NCBI RefSeq assembly: GCF_016908975.1
Contig: NZ_JAFBEX010000014.1
Location: 102,844 to 166,843 of the forward strand
DNA length: 64,000 nucleotides
Source of the DNA: Neobacillus cucumis
GTDB lineage: Bacteria > Bacillota > Bacilli > Bacillales > Cytobacillaceae
Reading direction: 5' to 3'
This document shows, in pieces, positions 43,470-52,179 of the stretch; within the stretch, counting starts at the first letter, position 1, and each line of letters starts with the position of its first letter. The notes under the pieces were generated by a model. It had not been told where the DNA came from, searched no databases, and saw only the letters and a list, made by a program, of their open reading frames with translations. The translations under genes and the position numbers were made by a program.

Positions 43470-43526
43470 GAATCATGGGGACAGTTCTACTGCTTCGGAA
43501 GCAGTAGAACCGTCCCCATGATTCCA
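43470..43526. repeat. REP palindrome, outer T-type and inner G-type
   Basis: GAATCATGGGGACAGTTCT / AGAACCGTCCCCATGATTC with inner GCTTC/GAAGC. One base in the left core differs (ACAG for ACGG). Confidence 0.9.
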
Positions 43527-43591
43527 GCGTTGCTTGGTCGAATGTTGGCGGGTATAATTGGAAATTGAGTGACTTTAAAGGGGATTTAGCG

Positions 43592-44284
43592 ATGAAGATG
43601 TTGAATGAATCATTTTTACGGCAGCAAAATGAGGTTTTTGATACGGATTATATGGCAACGATTGCTTTCGATCTTGATGATGTTTGCAATCTTTTTAATC
43701 AACGCTATGCGGAAATTTTGAACGATGCTTTTGGTTTATCGCTAACGATGGAGGATATTACCGAATGGGATTTGACGAAAATCGTCCCTCCTCATATCGG
43801 ACCAAAGGTTTATGACTTTTTTAAACGACCAGGTTTATTTCGATACATAGAACCAGCGCCATACGTAGCTGAAGTGATGCAAAGGCTGACCGACCGTGGC
43901 TTTGATATTATTATTATCAGCGATCCACCATCTGGTCATGCACATAGTGATAACATGGCCGGGGATGAACCATACCTTCCCCCAGGAGAATATCAGCGTT
44001 CGAATCCATGTGATGACAAACGGGCTTGGGTGGCGGAGCACCTGCCGATGATCCCGCAAAGCAATCTTTTTTTTGGCAAGCAAAAATATCGGATTCGCTT
44101 TGATTTACTAATCGACGATAAACCCGAAACCTTTGAATTAATGCAAAACTTCGGTCTCCCGATTCTCTTAATGGACAAGCCTTATAATCGGCATATCCTG
44201 ACAGACAAACGGATTACAAATCTTTTAGAAGCCGAGGAAAAAATCTATGAGCTTTTCCTTTATGCAACTGTGGGCAGCTATTAG
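43592..44284 (+). CDS. 5' nucleotidase-type HAD phosphatase (NT5C family)
   Basis: A ~230-residue HAD-superfamily phosphatase. The first motif is IAFDLDDVCNLFNQRY (nucleophile Asp), with the later DLLIDDKPE as the metal-binding motif IV. Such enzymes remove phosphate from (deoxy)nucleoside monophosphates. The ATG at 43592 is preferred because AAGGGG lies eight bases upstream; the in-frame TTG at 43565 has none. Monocistronic; not obviously linked to its sugar neighbours. Confidence 0.75.
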   Translation: MKMLNESFLRQQNEVFDTDYMATIAFDLDDVCNLFNQRYAEILNDAFGLSLTMEDITEWDLTKIVPPHIGPKVYDFFKRPGLFRYIEPAPYVAEVMQRLTDRGFDIIIISDPPSGHAHSDNMAGDEPYLPPGEYQRSNPCDDKRAWVAEHLPMIPQSNLFFGKQKYRIRFDLLIDDKPETFELMQNFGLPILLMDKPYNRHILTDKRITNLLEAEEKIYELFLYATVGSY

Positions 44285-44417
44285 TTGAGGAAAGATTAAT
44301 TATATTTTAGACTATCTCATGTAGGACTCCTCTCTACTATGATGCAGGACACTTTATGTACCCCTATTAGAGATTTTGTCTTTTCACCTCAATAACGTAC
44401 TCTAGAATCACCAATGC

Positions 44418-44458
44418 TAAAAAAAGTGCCTTCCCCTCAATGGGACAAGGCACTTTTC
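44418..44458. terminator. Terminator, AAGTGCCTT stem
   Basis: AAAAGTGCCTTCCC / GGGACAAGGCACTTTT. About 135 bases past the nucleotidase stop; the stretch between shows nothing else. Confidence 0.75.
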
Positions 44459-44545
44459 AGCCATCATTTATCTATTTTGGCAAGTTTTCAAATAATTTAT
44501 GACAGACCATGTAGGATACATACGCAGACCCGCTGTATAAAATAA

Positions 44546-44567
44546 ACCCTGCAATATGGCAGGGTTG
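44546..44567 (-). terminator. Terminator of the GH172 gene
   Basis: AACCCTGC / GCAGGGTT stem with T-rich tail on the minus strand. Confidence 0.7.
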
Positions 44568-44572
44568 TTTTC

Positions 44573-45682
44573 TTATCTTGGACGTCTATCTTCTTTACTC
44601 GCTAAAGGCTTAAATGGGGTATGCGGTTCGGCTTGATACCAATAAGCAACAGACGCCACATCATCTTGTCTTTCAAACAAGCCATTTTTCTCGACACCGA
44701 TCTGTTGAACGGTCACCTTCAGATCTTCAGCGAATCGAATTGGATCAAGAACATGCCAACGATAAAAGCCTCTTTGCGGCATGGTATCATCATTATGATA
44801 GAAGTTATGAACGACTTCATCATGTGCAGAGTAATATGGATAACCCAAAAATGGCGTGCAATATGTATTCTCTACCGTTTTGCCGTCTTTTTGAGTCGCA
44901 AAACTCCACGCTCCGCCAAAATAGTCTTCTGTTCCTGTACCGCAGATGGTTGGATATTCATCATCACCATCGATATACATTTTTACTTCCCCTTCTCCCC
45001 ACCAGTATCGCTCAAGTGTTGTTAAGGCTAAATACGTTCCCACATATAATCCTTCGCCTTTAATATTATCTACAATTACATAATCTTCCTGTTTATTAGT
45101 GATTTTTTGACGATTCCATTGGGCATGGAAATACGCTGTATTTTCAGGCAGTTCATCATATAAACAATAATCAATTTGATAAAAGAAAGCTGGAACCGTT
45201 CCAGCATGCTGATTCTCAATTGTAATCTTTGCTTTCTTTCTAAATGGCATTTGGAAATAGCTATTGAAACCTCTGGTTGGATTCACAACAATCGGCATAG
45301 AATTAACCGTACAGCCTCTTCCAAAGCCATTACAGAAAAAGTCTCCAAGCGGGCTTTCCACAGAAGGTTCTTCTTCATCGTCCCAATACATTCTTAGAAC
45401 TAAATCTCTTAAAACATAAACATCTTTATCAGTTTTATCGGTAACGGTAATCCAAATATGTTGAATCACGCCAGGACCATCGATTTCAGCAAGTGTTACC
45501 GTGCTTCCAGGTTCAATTTCACGAATACAAGGAGAACCTTTTCGGGAAGGTCCTAATAGGCTTGATGCCATCCCGCCTTTTCCTTTTTCACCGCGAGGGT
45601 TCTCTGCATTTACTGCCCGGCTTCTGCCATTGTTGATTAATGGAAGTGACGAAAGTCCTCCGAATAATGGATTAAAATTCAT
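44573..45682 (-). CDS. DUF2961 / glycoside hydrolase family 172 enzyme, intracellular
   Basis: A 369-residue DUF2961 protein. Typical motifs are GPGVIQHIWITV (residues 69-80), PTRGFNSYFQMPF (135-147), WWGEGEVKMYIDGD (227-240) and CGTGTEDYFGGAW (247-259). Known GH172 members cleave alpha-D-fructofuranosyl or D-arabinofuranosyl linkages using two acidic residues; the Glu in WGEGE and in GTGTED are the likely pair. No signal peptide, so it acts on an imported oligosaccharide. Last gene of the ABC-importer operon. Substrate (difructose dianhydride, inulobiose-like or furanoside) is inferred only. Confidence 0.85.
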   Translation of the reverse strand: MNFNPLFGGLSSLPLINNGRSRAVNAENPRGEKGKGGMASSLLGPSRKGSPCIREIEPGSTVTLAEIDGPGVIQHIWITVTDKTDKDVYVLRDLVLRMYWDDEEEPSVESPLGDFFCNGFGRGCTVNSMPIVVNPTRGFNSYFQMPFRKKAKITIENQHAGTVPAFFYQIDYCLYDELPENTAYFHAQWNRQKITNKQEDYVIVDNIKGEGLYVGTYLALTTLERYWWGEGEVKMYIDGDDEYPTICGTGTEDYFGGAWSFATQKDGKTVENTYCTPFLGYPYYSAHDEVVHNFYHNDDTMPQRGFYRWHVLDPIRFAEDLKVTVQQIGVEKNGLFERQDDVASVAYWYQAEPHTPFKPLASKEDRRPR

Positions 45683-45704
45683 GTTCTCATTCTCCCTTCA
45701 TATA

Positions 45705-46622
45705 TCAGCCTTTTACACCGCCAGCTATAATACCTTCCATGATTTGTCTCTGGAATATACTTACAAAAATAATGATTGGGAAGATAATTAAGAATCCCAT
45801 TGCACTGACAAGATCCCACGGAATGGAATACATATTATCTCGTAAAGGTAACTGGGTGATGGCAGTCGCCAACACGGAAATTCCGTTTGAGTAAAACAAA
45901 GGTGTAAAGAAATTGTTTAAGCAGCTAATGAAATTAACAATACATACAGTTGCAATCGCAGGTCTCAATAGCGGCAGAATCACAAAAAACATCGTTTGAA
46001 AAAATCCGCACCCATCGATGGCAGCTGCTTCTTCAATGGTTGAAGGTATATCCTTTAGAAAATTCTGCAAAATAAGAATGGTAAAAGGAAGAATCCCACT
46101 TGTATAAACAATAATGAGTCCCGTATAGGTGTCGTACAATCCTACCTTTTGTAAAAATTCATACAGCGGACGTGCCGTTACGACATCTGGAATCAACATC
46201 GAACCCAGCAAAGCGGAAACCGCAAGCGCCAGGCCTTTGCTCTTAAATCGAGCAAAACCATAAGCAGCCATAATAGAAACAACCGTGCTGACGATTAGTG
46301 TCGCTCCAACGATAATCAAGGTATCTCTGATTTTTGGCAGCAAGCCAACGTTATCAATTAAATATTGATAGCTTGCTAGTGTTGGGTGCTCTGGAAAATA
46401 TTTAATCGGTTTCGAGAACAGCTCTCCAGCAGGAGTAATCGATGATTCAAAGATCCACCAAATAGGAAACAAAATAATAAAGGCGACAATGAGTGCCAGG
46501 ATCCATTTAAACCCAGAAAATAATAGGGTCTTAGATTTTCTTGTCATTATCACCTTGTCTTTTACCGGACTTGTAATCACTCGTTCAACCCCTAATTGGT
46601 TTTTATATCCTTCAGGAACCAT
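45705..46622 (-). CDS. Sugar ABC transporter permease, MalG-type
   Basis: A 305-residue permease with six membrane segments and the EAA loop STIEEAAAIDGCGFFQTMFFVILPLLRP. It is 14 bp behind the MalF-type permease and should form the translocation pore for the GH172 substrate. No ATPase is encoded here. Confidence 0.9.
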   Translation of the reverse strand: MVPEGYKNQLGVERVITSPVKDKVIMTRKSKTLLFSGFKWILALIVAFIILFPIWWIFESSITPAGELFSKPIKYFPEHPTLASYQYLIDNVGLLPKIRDTLIIVGATLIVSTVVSIMAAYGFARFKSKGLALAVSALLGSMLIPDVVTARPLYEFLQKVGLYDTYTGLIIVYTSGILPFTILILQNFLKDIPSTIEEAAAIDGCGFFQTMFFVILPLLRPAIATVCIVNFISCLNNFFTPLFYSNGISVLATAITQLPLRDNMYSIPWDLVSAMGFLIIFPIIIFVSIFQRQIMEGIIAGGVKG

Positions 46623-46636
46623 ATCCCTTTCCCTCC

Positions 46637-47512
46637 TTAATAATCTACTTTTTTCGATGCATAGAGACTTAGACCGCTTAGGATTGCCATGACAAAGAAA
46701 AGTGTAACAGCCATCGCAGCACTATAACCTGTATTCAAGTTTGTAAAGGCCTCTGTCGTGATTCGATAGGCAATTAAATCGGTACTATTTCCTGGTCCCC
46801 CAGCTGTCATCGCATAGACAACATCGAAAGAAGTGATTCTCCACATGGTAAAGAAGATACTTAATACAAAAATGTTTCTTGAAATAAGCGGAAGTGTGAT
46901 TTTGAAAAAGGACCGTAAACTTCCTGCACCGTCAATGCTGGCAGCCTCATATACATCGGACGAAATAAACTGAAGACTGGCTAAAACCAAAATCGCAAAA
47001 AATGGAAGGTCCTTCCACAAGTCAACTGCAATAACAGCAGTGCGGGCTGTAAACGTATTGATTAACCAATCCATATGAAAAGATGGATTGAACCAGCGGA
47101 CAAAGTCATTGATTAAACCGTAATCGTTATTAACTGCCCATTTGGATGCAATCGCAACCACAACCATAGGAAGTGCCCATGGAAGCAGGACAATCGTGCG
47201 CAGAATTTTTTGGCCTGCAAATTTCATGTTTAGAATAAGTGCCAGAATAACCCCTAAAACAACGTGCCCAATCATGGAACCAATAACAAAGATCGCCGTG
47301 AAACCGATCGCTTCGATTACCTTTGGATCATGGAATATATTCACATAATTTTGAAGTCCAACAAATTGATTAATTCCTCTTAAAATCTTAATATCAAAAA
47401 AACTAATCCGGAAGGTTTCAACAATAGGATAAACCGTTGTAAAAGCTCTGATTAATAGCGCAGGGATAACAAGAAACCATGCAATGGTTAGGTATCTTTT
47501 ATTTGCATACAT
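46637..47512 (-). CDS. Sugar ABC transporter permease, MalF-type
   Basis: A 291-residue permease with six membrane segments and EAA motif DVYEAASIDGAGSLRSFFKITLPLIS. Partner of the MalG-type protein downstream, behind the binding protein. The pair is distinct from the fructan permeases at 26988-28772. Confidence 0.9.
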   Translation of the reverse strand: MYANKRYLTIAWFLVIPALLIRAFTTVYPIVETFRISFFDIKILRGINQFVGLQNYVNIFHDPKVIEAIGFTAIFVIGSMIGHVVLGVILALILNMKFAGQKILRTIVLLPWALPMVVVAIASKWAVNNDYGLINDFVRWFNPSFHMDWLINTFTARTAVIAVDLWKDLPFFAILVLASLQFISSDVYEAASIDGAGSLRSFFKITLPLISRNIFVLSIFFTMWRITSFDVVYAMTAGGPGNSTDLIAYRITTEAFTNLNTGYSAAMAVTLFFVMAILSGLSLYASKKVDY

Positions 47513-47587
47513 TCATAATCCACCTTTCTTAAAAGGCATTTGCGAGAAGTAAGCAGCTCACTAGGTAACCACTTACCTCTCGTTCCA

Positions 47588-48835
47588 TTATTTATATTCT
47601 TTAACCGCTGCCTGTGCTTTGTTACAGAATTCATCCAACGTAATTTTGTTTTGGATATAATCCTGGAAGAGTGAACCCATGGCAGTAATAAATTCCATTG
47701 TCTGTGGTAACATTGGACGACCGTGAATTTCATTTGTTGCTTGAATTTGAGAATAGATATCTTTTACATCACCAGTAACAGAAGAATCTTGTGCTACATC
47801 CGCTCTTGCAGGGTATCGAGCAAAATCCTTCCAGCCTTGTAATTCCCCATCCTTACTTGCCACATACTTCAAGAATTTTTGAGCAGCAGGTTTGTTCTTA
47901 GAAGCAGAATTTAATACATAGCTCCATGAATCCGTAAAGATCGTTCTCTTTTCAAATTGTGGTGTGTTGTTGATATGAATTTGGTCTTGGCCATAACGGT
48001 TTGCCTTTTTATAGTCATCACCAGTTCCCCACATGAAGACCATTCCATATTTTCCATCATTAAACTTTTGGTTCATTTGCTCGTATTTGTCAGCGATTTG
48101 GTCAACAGGGGTGACCTTCCAAGTATTGGCCATGTCATACATAAACTTAACCGCTTCTCTGCTCTTCGGATTCGTCCAATCATAATAATCACCGCCGAAA
48201 AGGTTTACAAAAGAGGCGATTTCATTAAATACATACGTTTTTTCCCAAGAACCGCCGTATCCAAACTCACCATTTTTTGTAGCAGCTTTGGCAAACTTAA
48301 TAAAATCATCCTTTGTTTCAATTGTCCTCATGCCTGCGGCGTCAAGTTTCTTTTGGTCAACCCAAAGGGCAAGATAGCCTTGATAACTTGGTACACCAAC
48401 GATGTCACCTTTGGTTGAAGTCAACATATCTTTCAAATAGCCTTGTGCAAATTGGTCGCGAATATCTGTCTTTAATACGCTATTTTGAAGTGGTTCAAGC
48501 CAACCGGAATTCTTAAAGGAAGTAGCCATTTCATCATTGATCTCAATGATGTCCGCTGAACTGTCTTTTGTAGATAGCATGGTGGTAATTTTCTGTTGGC
48601 GTGTATCGGAATCAGTTGGTTCCGCCACAACGTTGATCTTAAGACCTGTTGCCTTTTCTGCCGAACTCAGCCATGATTTGAAATTTGGATTGGTCGACTG
48701 AATGGTATAAAGTGTAATTTGATCTTTTCCTCCGGAACTGGACGAACTAGATGAATTGGAACATCCAGTTAGCGCTAGGGTTGCAGCGGTCACAGTAGCC
48801 AATAAAGAACCCATAATCTTCTTTTTCAATGTCAT
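47588..48835 (-). CDS. Sugar ABC transporter substrate-binding lipoprotein
   Basis: A 415-residue solute-binding protein with lipobox LALTGCS (Cys near residue 25), then a Ser-rich linker and the family opening TLYTIQSTNPNFKSWLSSAEKATG. The ATG at 48835 has GGGGG eight bases upstream. First gene of the GH172 operon; the promoter and tandem palindromes at 48952-49022 precede it. Confidence 0.9.
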   Translation of the reverse strand: MTLKKKIMGSLLATVTAATLALTGCSNSSSSSSSGGKDQITLYTIQSTNPNFKSWLSSAEKATGLKINVVAEPTDSDTRQQKITTMLSTKDSSADIIEINDEMATSFKNSGWLEPLQNSVLKTDIRDQFAQGYLKDMLTSTKGDIVGVPSYQGYLALWVDQKKLDAAGMRTIETKDDFIKFAKAATKNGEFGYGGSWEKTYVFNEIASFVNLFGGDYYDWTNPKSREAVKFMYDMANTWKVTPVDQIADKYEQMNQKFNDGKYGMVFMWGTGDDYKKANRYGQDQIHINNTPQFEKRTIFTDSWSYVLNSASKNKPAAQKFLKYVASKDGELQGWKDFARYPARADVAQDSSVTGDVKDIYSQIQATNEIHGRPMLPQTMEFITAMGSLFQDYIQNKITLDEFCNKAQAAVKEYK

Positions 48836-48951
48836 CTTTAAAACCCCCATGATCAATTTTTTCAAGGCAAGCGGTTAAGAAAATAGTTTCGGGTTTATAA
48901 ACAAATTTTTAAGTTTATGTATAAATCCCCCCATGGAATTTTTTATTTAAA

Positions 48952-48976
48952 CAATTACGTAATTGATTACGTAATC
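48952..48976. promoter_or_regulatory. Tandem palindromes, probable LacI-family operators
   Basis: CAATTACGTAATTG (48952-48965) and GATTACGTAATC (48965-48976), two perfect palindromes with central CG, 12 bp centre to centre. They sit downstream of the importer -10 box and face the divergent LacI gene. Confidence 0.65.
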
Positions 48977-48992
48977 GTTTAACTGTATAATC

Positions 48993-49022
48993 ATTATAAA
49001 ACTAGGTTAAATTTTCTGTCAA
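48993..49022 (-). promoter_or_regulatory. Promoter of the GH172/importer operon
   Basis: Minus-strand TTGACA (49017-49022), 18-base spacer, TATAAT (48993-48998). A cre-like TGTAAGCGTTTTGCA with one extra base lies upstream at 49032-49046. Confidence 0.7.
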
Positions 49023-49109
49023 TTAAAATTTTGTAAGCGTTTTGCAATTTAATTGAAATTTAAAGATTTATCTGTAACAATAAATCATATAAAATAATGG
49101 GGAATGACG

Positions 49110-50108
49110 ATGACAACAATCAAAAAAGTAGCTCAACTTGCAAATGTATCGACCGCAACGGTATCACATGTCATTAACGAGACACGATTTGTCTCTGAAG
49201 AAACAAGAACTCGTGTCTTAAAGGCGATGGAAGAATTAAAATATATTCCTAATCCCGCCGCCCAAAGTCTTCGAAGCCAAAAAACGAAAACAATTGGACT
49301 ACTTATTCCAATCTTAGAGGATGAAACCAATAACATTTTTTTCATGAGGGTAGCTCGAGGGATTGAACATGTATTCAGGGAAAGCGGTTACCATATTATG
49401 TTAGCAAATACAAATGAGTCTCTTGATTATGAGAAGGAACAGATTAAATATTTTAAATCTCGGCAAGTCGACGGGCTGATTATCGCTCCAACTGCTGGTA
49501 ATCATGAGTTTATTGCGAATTTAGTAAACGAAGATTGCCCCGTGGTATTTATCGACAGAAAACCAGAGGGGATAAAAGGAGACTTTGTGTTGAATAATGG
49601 TTTTCAAGGCTGCTATGATGCCGTCAAAATGCTGATTGATAAAGGGCACCGGAAAATCGGAATTCTCTCGGGACTTCTAAATCTATCACCAGCACAAGAA
49701 CGTCTCGAAGGTTACCGTCAAGCCATGACTGATCATGGGCTTCCTTTGGATGAGAATCTCATTTTAATTGGCGAGTCTAGCTTTGAAAGTGGCTACGAAA
49801 TGACAAGAAAATTATATGAACAGTTTGATATTACCGCTTTATTTGTCGCCTCTAATGCGATTGCAATGGGTTCCATAGGCTATATTCAGGACAAAGGGAT
49901 TAAGGTTCCCGAGGAACTAGCTATCATCGGTTTTGACAATTATGATTGGGGGGCTCTTTCAAATCCACCATTGTCAGTCATCAATCAATCAGCCTATGAA
50001 CTTGGCGCCAAAGCGGCAGAAGTACTGTTAAAGAAACTCAATAAGCCGTCCAATCGCTTTAAAGAATACCGCCTTCCTACACAACTTGTTATAAGAAATT
50101 CTTTTTAA
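49110..50108 (+). CDS. LacI-family transcriptional repressor
   Basis: A 332-residue LacI/GalR regulator. The helix-turn-helix is TIKKVAQLANVSTATVSHVINE, with the hinge LKYIPNPAAQSLRS, followed by the periplasmic-binding-like effector core (TKTIGLLIPILEDETNNIFF, IGFDNYDWGALSNPPLSVI). The start at 49110 has GGGG six bases upstream; the ATG at 49104 overlaps that site. Divergent from the GH172 operon, whose palindromes it most likely binds. Sugar effector unknown. Confidence 0.92.
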   Translation: MTTIKKVAQLANVSTATVSHVINETRFVSEETRTRVLKAMEELKYIPNPAAQSLRSQKTKTIGLLIPILEDETNNIFFMRVARGIEHVFRESGYHIMLANTNESLDYEKEQIKYFKSRQVDGLIIAPTAGNHEFIANLVNEDCPVVFIDRKPEGIKGDFVLNNGFQGCYDAVKMLIDKGHRKIGILSGLLNLSPAQERLEGYRQAMTDHGLPLDENLILIGESSFESGYEMTRKLYEQFDITALFVASNAIAMGSIGYIQDKGIKVPEELAIIGFDNYDWGALSNPPLSVINQSAYELGAKAAEVLLKKLNKPSNRFKEYRLPTQLVIRNSF

Positions 50109-50116
50109 AAAAAATG

Positions 50117-50158
50117 AAAAAAGCTGCTTCGTTTTATGATAGAAGTAGCTTTTTTCAA
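50117..50158. terminator. Terminator of the lacI-type gene
   Basis: GAAAAAAGCTGCTT / AAGTAGCTTTTTTC stem with one G-U pair; it also faces the convergent gene at 50169. Confidence 0.85.
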
Positions 50159-50168
50159 TCGTTTATTT

Positions 50169-50696
50169 TCAATGGGATTCAGCTACCTTTTGTTTATTCG
50201 AAAATAGCAACCCGCCAAACACAAACATAGGTAAGATATTAACCGCCGCTAAAACCGTTCCAGGGAAGTCCGAACCACTCATTAACCCGTGTAACGTAAC
50301 CATAATATAAAGAATTGGATTCAAAGCATGCAGCTTTCTCCACTTCTGATAACCAATTTTTTTTCGTAACTTGGATGTGATAATCGTCATAATTAAGAAA
50401 TAGGTGGCAATGGACCCTATTCCCATTGAAATCGTTTCATAGCTGCCGCTAAACGGAATCAGGATATCAGACCATTTAAAGGTGAAGTACGAATCAATCA
50501 GTAAAACCCCTAAGTGCCCGAGAGTCATATATAAAGCCCAATCAGAGACGGCCTCATGAAAATGAAGGATGTTGTTTACTTTCTTTTTCCGTTTCTTCTG
50601 AACCGCCGAATACAATCCAGATAATACTGCAAAATATAATAAAGCATAGGCCACAAGCCCTGTGGCTCGAATTGCGTACCATTCTAATGTCTCCAT
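50169..50696 (-). CDS. Ferric-reductase-like transmembrane protein (heme b type)
   Basis: A 175-residue protein with five or six membrane segments. Paired histidines ILHFHEAVSDWALYMTLGHLG and KLHALNPILYIMVTLHG suit heme ligation between helices, as in the YedZ/MsrQ and ferric reductase groups. No FAD/NADPH domain is attached. The ATG at 50696 has GGAGGGG eight bases upstream. The gene starts 1 bp after apbE, third in a redox operon with ApbE and a Ser/Thr-rich anchored protein. Likely a transmembrane electron carrier. Confidence 0.75.
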   Translation of the reverse strand: METLEWYAIRATGLVAYALLYFAVLSGLYSAVQKKRKKKVNNILHFHEAVSDWALYMTLGHLGVLLIDSYFTFKWSDILIPFSGSYETISMGIGSIATYFLIMTIITSKLRKKIGYQKWRKLHALNPILYIMVTLHGLMSGSDFPGTVLAAVNILPMFVFGGLLFSNKQKVAESH

Positions 50697-50697
50697 A

Positions 50698-51573
50698 TTA
50701 TTCGCCCCTCCATATTTCTTTCGTTTCATTAATTATAACAGCATGATTCTTCTTGACCGAAAGTAATGCTTTCCCGCGCTCTTCTCCTAATAAAAGAATG
50801 ACTTTCGCAAGAACATCGGCTTCGGTCGCCGTCGGGGCCGTTACCGTCGCTGAGATAATTTTACTAGCCGATGGTTCGCCTGTTGTCGCATCAATCAAGT
50901 GATGCTTATGGCTGCCATTCACCTTCCACCTTCTTTTCATCGAAGTAGACGTAGCAACGGCTCCCTCCGAAACTTGGATCGAGGAAAGCATATTTGATGG
51001 ATCATATGGATCCTCAATCCCGATATTCAGTGGGCGCGGCAGCCTTCCGAAAATCCGAATATCACCGCCGACATTGATAAAACCAAATCCATTTTTTGCT
51101 AAAATGTCCGCTGCGCGGTCAATGACCCAGCCTTTGGCGATTCCTCCTAAATCAATTTTTGTATGTAAGACAACAGTCTGTTTGTCTTCATCTAATTGAT
51201 AAGGGCGCATTTTCGTAAACACGGGGGCAGTCGGGGAAGGAACGGCTAATTCTCTCCCTTTGATATACTCAATCGATTTGGTATAGCCGCTATGCTCGAT
51301 TGCCTCCAAAATCCCTGGGTTAAAGACGCCATTAGTTTCCTCATAAAATCGTAGGGCGTCTTTTAAAATTTGAAAAAATAAATCTGATACTTCCACTTCC
51401 TCTGCTATTTGTTGATTTAACCTCGATAGTTCACTTTCTTCTTTAAATCGGCTGCATGTATTTTCCACGTTTGAGAAAATTTTGTAAACCGGCATTAGGT
51501 CATTGGCAAACAGTTCTTGATTGATAGATATTTGGACCAATGTACTCATAGAGTTAAATTTATATTGATGCAT
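50698..51573 (-). CDS. apbE: FAD:protein FMN transferase (ApbE family)
   Basis: A 291-residue ApbE protein that attaches FMN covalently to Thr/Ser of partner proteins. The motifs DLGGIAKGWVIDRAADIL, GFINVGGDIRIFG and HHLIDATTGEPSASK are the substrate and metal-binding blocks. No signal peptide or lipobox is visible in this gene, yet its targets in this group act at the outer membrane face. Neighbours are a ferric-reductase-like membrane protein and a Thr-rich anchored protein, suggesting a flavin electron-transfer route. Confidence 0.88.
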   Translation of the reverse strand: MHQYKFNSMSTLVQISINQELFANDLMPVYKIFSNVENTCSRFKEESELSRLNQQIAEEVEVSDLFFQILKDALRFYEETNGVFNPGILEAIEHSGYTKSIEYIKGRELAVPSPTAPVFTKMRPYQLDEDKQTVVLHTKIDLGGIAKGWVIDRAADILAKNGFGFINVGGDIRIFGRLPRPLNIGIEDPYDPSNMLSSIQVSEGAVATSTSMKRRWKVNGSHKHHLIDATTGEPSASKIISATVTAPTATEADVLAKVILLLGEERGKALLSVKKNHAVIINETKEIWRGE

Positions 51574-51575
51574 GA

Positions 51576-51932
51576 TCAGGTTCCTCCAGTAGTAGTATCA
51601 AAGCCTCCATGACTTTGAAACGAGCTGTCTTGTGAAGCAGATGAATCTGTTGACGATTGAGTTCCACTTGTGTCAGTCGTGCTAGTTGGATCTGTCGTGC
51701 TGCTGCTATCAGTAGATTGGCTTGGGACCTCGTAAGTGATTGATGAATCTTGGGACGTGCTGCTTTGTGATGACTGTGTAGTTGAACTTTGGGTTGTAGT
51801 TGGCGTTTGAGCCACCGTATTGGTAGTACTTGACGTATCTTTTTTGGTAAAACCCATGTATGACATCATTCCAGCGACAAGAGCAAGGCTGGCAAAGCTC
51901 ACTCCCCAAGAGGTAAATTTCTTTTTTTCCAT
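51576..51932 (-). CDS. Membrane-anchored Ser/Thr-rich low-complexity protein, possible flavinylation target
   Basis: A 118-residue protein with one N-terminal membrane segment (SWGVSFASLALVAGMMSYMG) and a long Ser/Thr/Gln/Asp tail with repeated TQSSTT, SQSSTS and SSTTDPT units, ending SHGGFDTTTGGT. AAAGGAG precedes the ATG. First gene of the apbE operon, only 2 bp before apbE. The tail is expected outside the cell and offers many hydroxyl side chains; I see no standard FMN_bind motif, so flavinylation is conjecture. The low-complexity region is not a shadow, since its ribosome binding site and spacing are sound. Confidence 0.65.
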   Translation of the reverse strand: MEKKKFTSWGVSFASLALVAGMMSYMGFTKKDTSSTTNTVAQTPTTTQSSTTQSSQSSTSQDSSITYEVPSQSTDSSSTTDPTSTTDTSGTQSSTDSSASQDSSFQSHGGFDTTTGGT

Positions 51933-51993
51933 TTTGTAGGGCTCCTTTCAGATTATATCTGATTTGTTTTGGTTCATGTCTGTATTATGCATC

Positions 51994-52037
51994 GCTAACC
52001 TGAATTGAGCATGAAGGTAACCTGAATGTTTCCTGAA
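51994..52037 (-). promoter_or_regulatory. Four direct 11-bp repeats before the apbE operon
   Basis: Minus strand: TTCAGGAAACA, TTCAGGTTACC, TTCATGCTCAA, TTCAGGTTAGC back to back. A CATAAT -10-like box follows. The helical period marks an OmpR/PhoP-type response regulator site. Confidence 0.7.
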
Positions 52038-52179
52038 AATGAAAAAAAGTTTTAAAAAAATAAGCCAATCCCTCTTAACCTTTAGATTGGATAAAATACT
52101 ATGGAAGTGTTTTTTAGTTCAATTATTTAAGCATGAAGAATATAGTCTAAAAAGAATACTCACCTAATGGAGGAACTAT

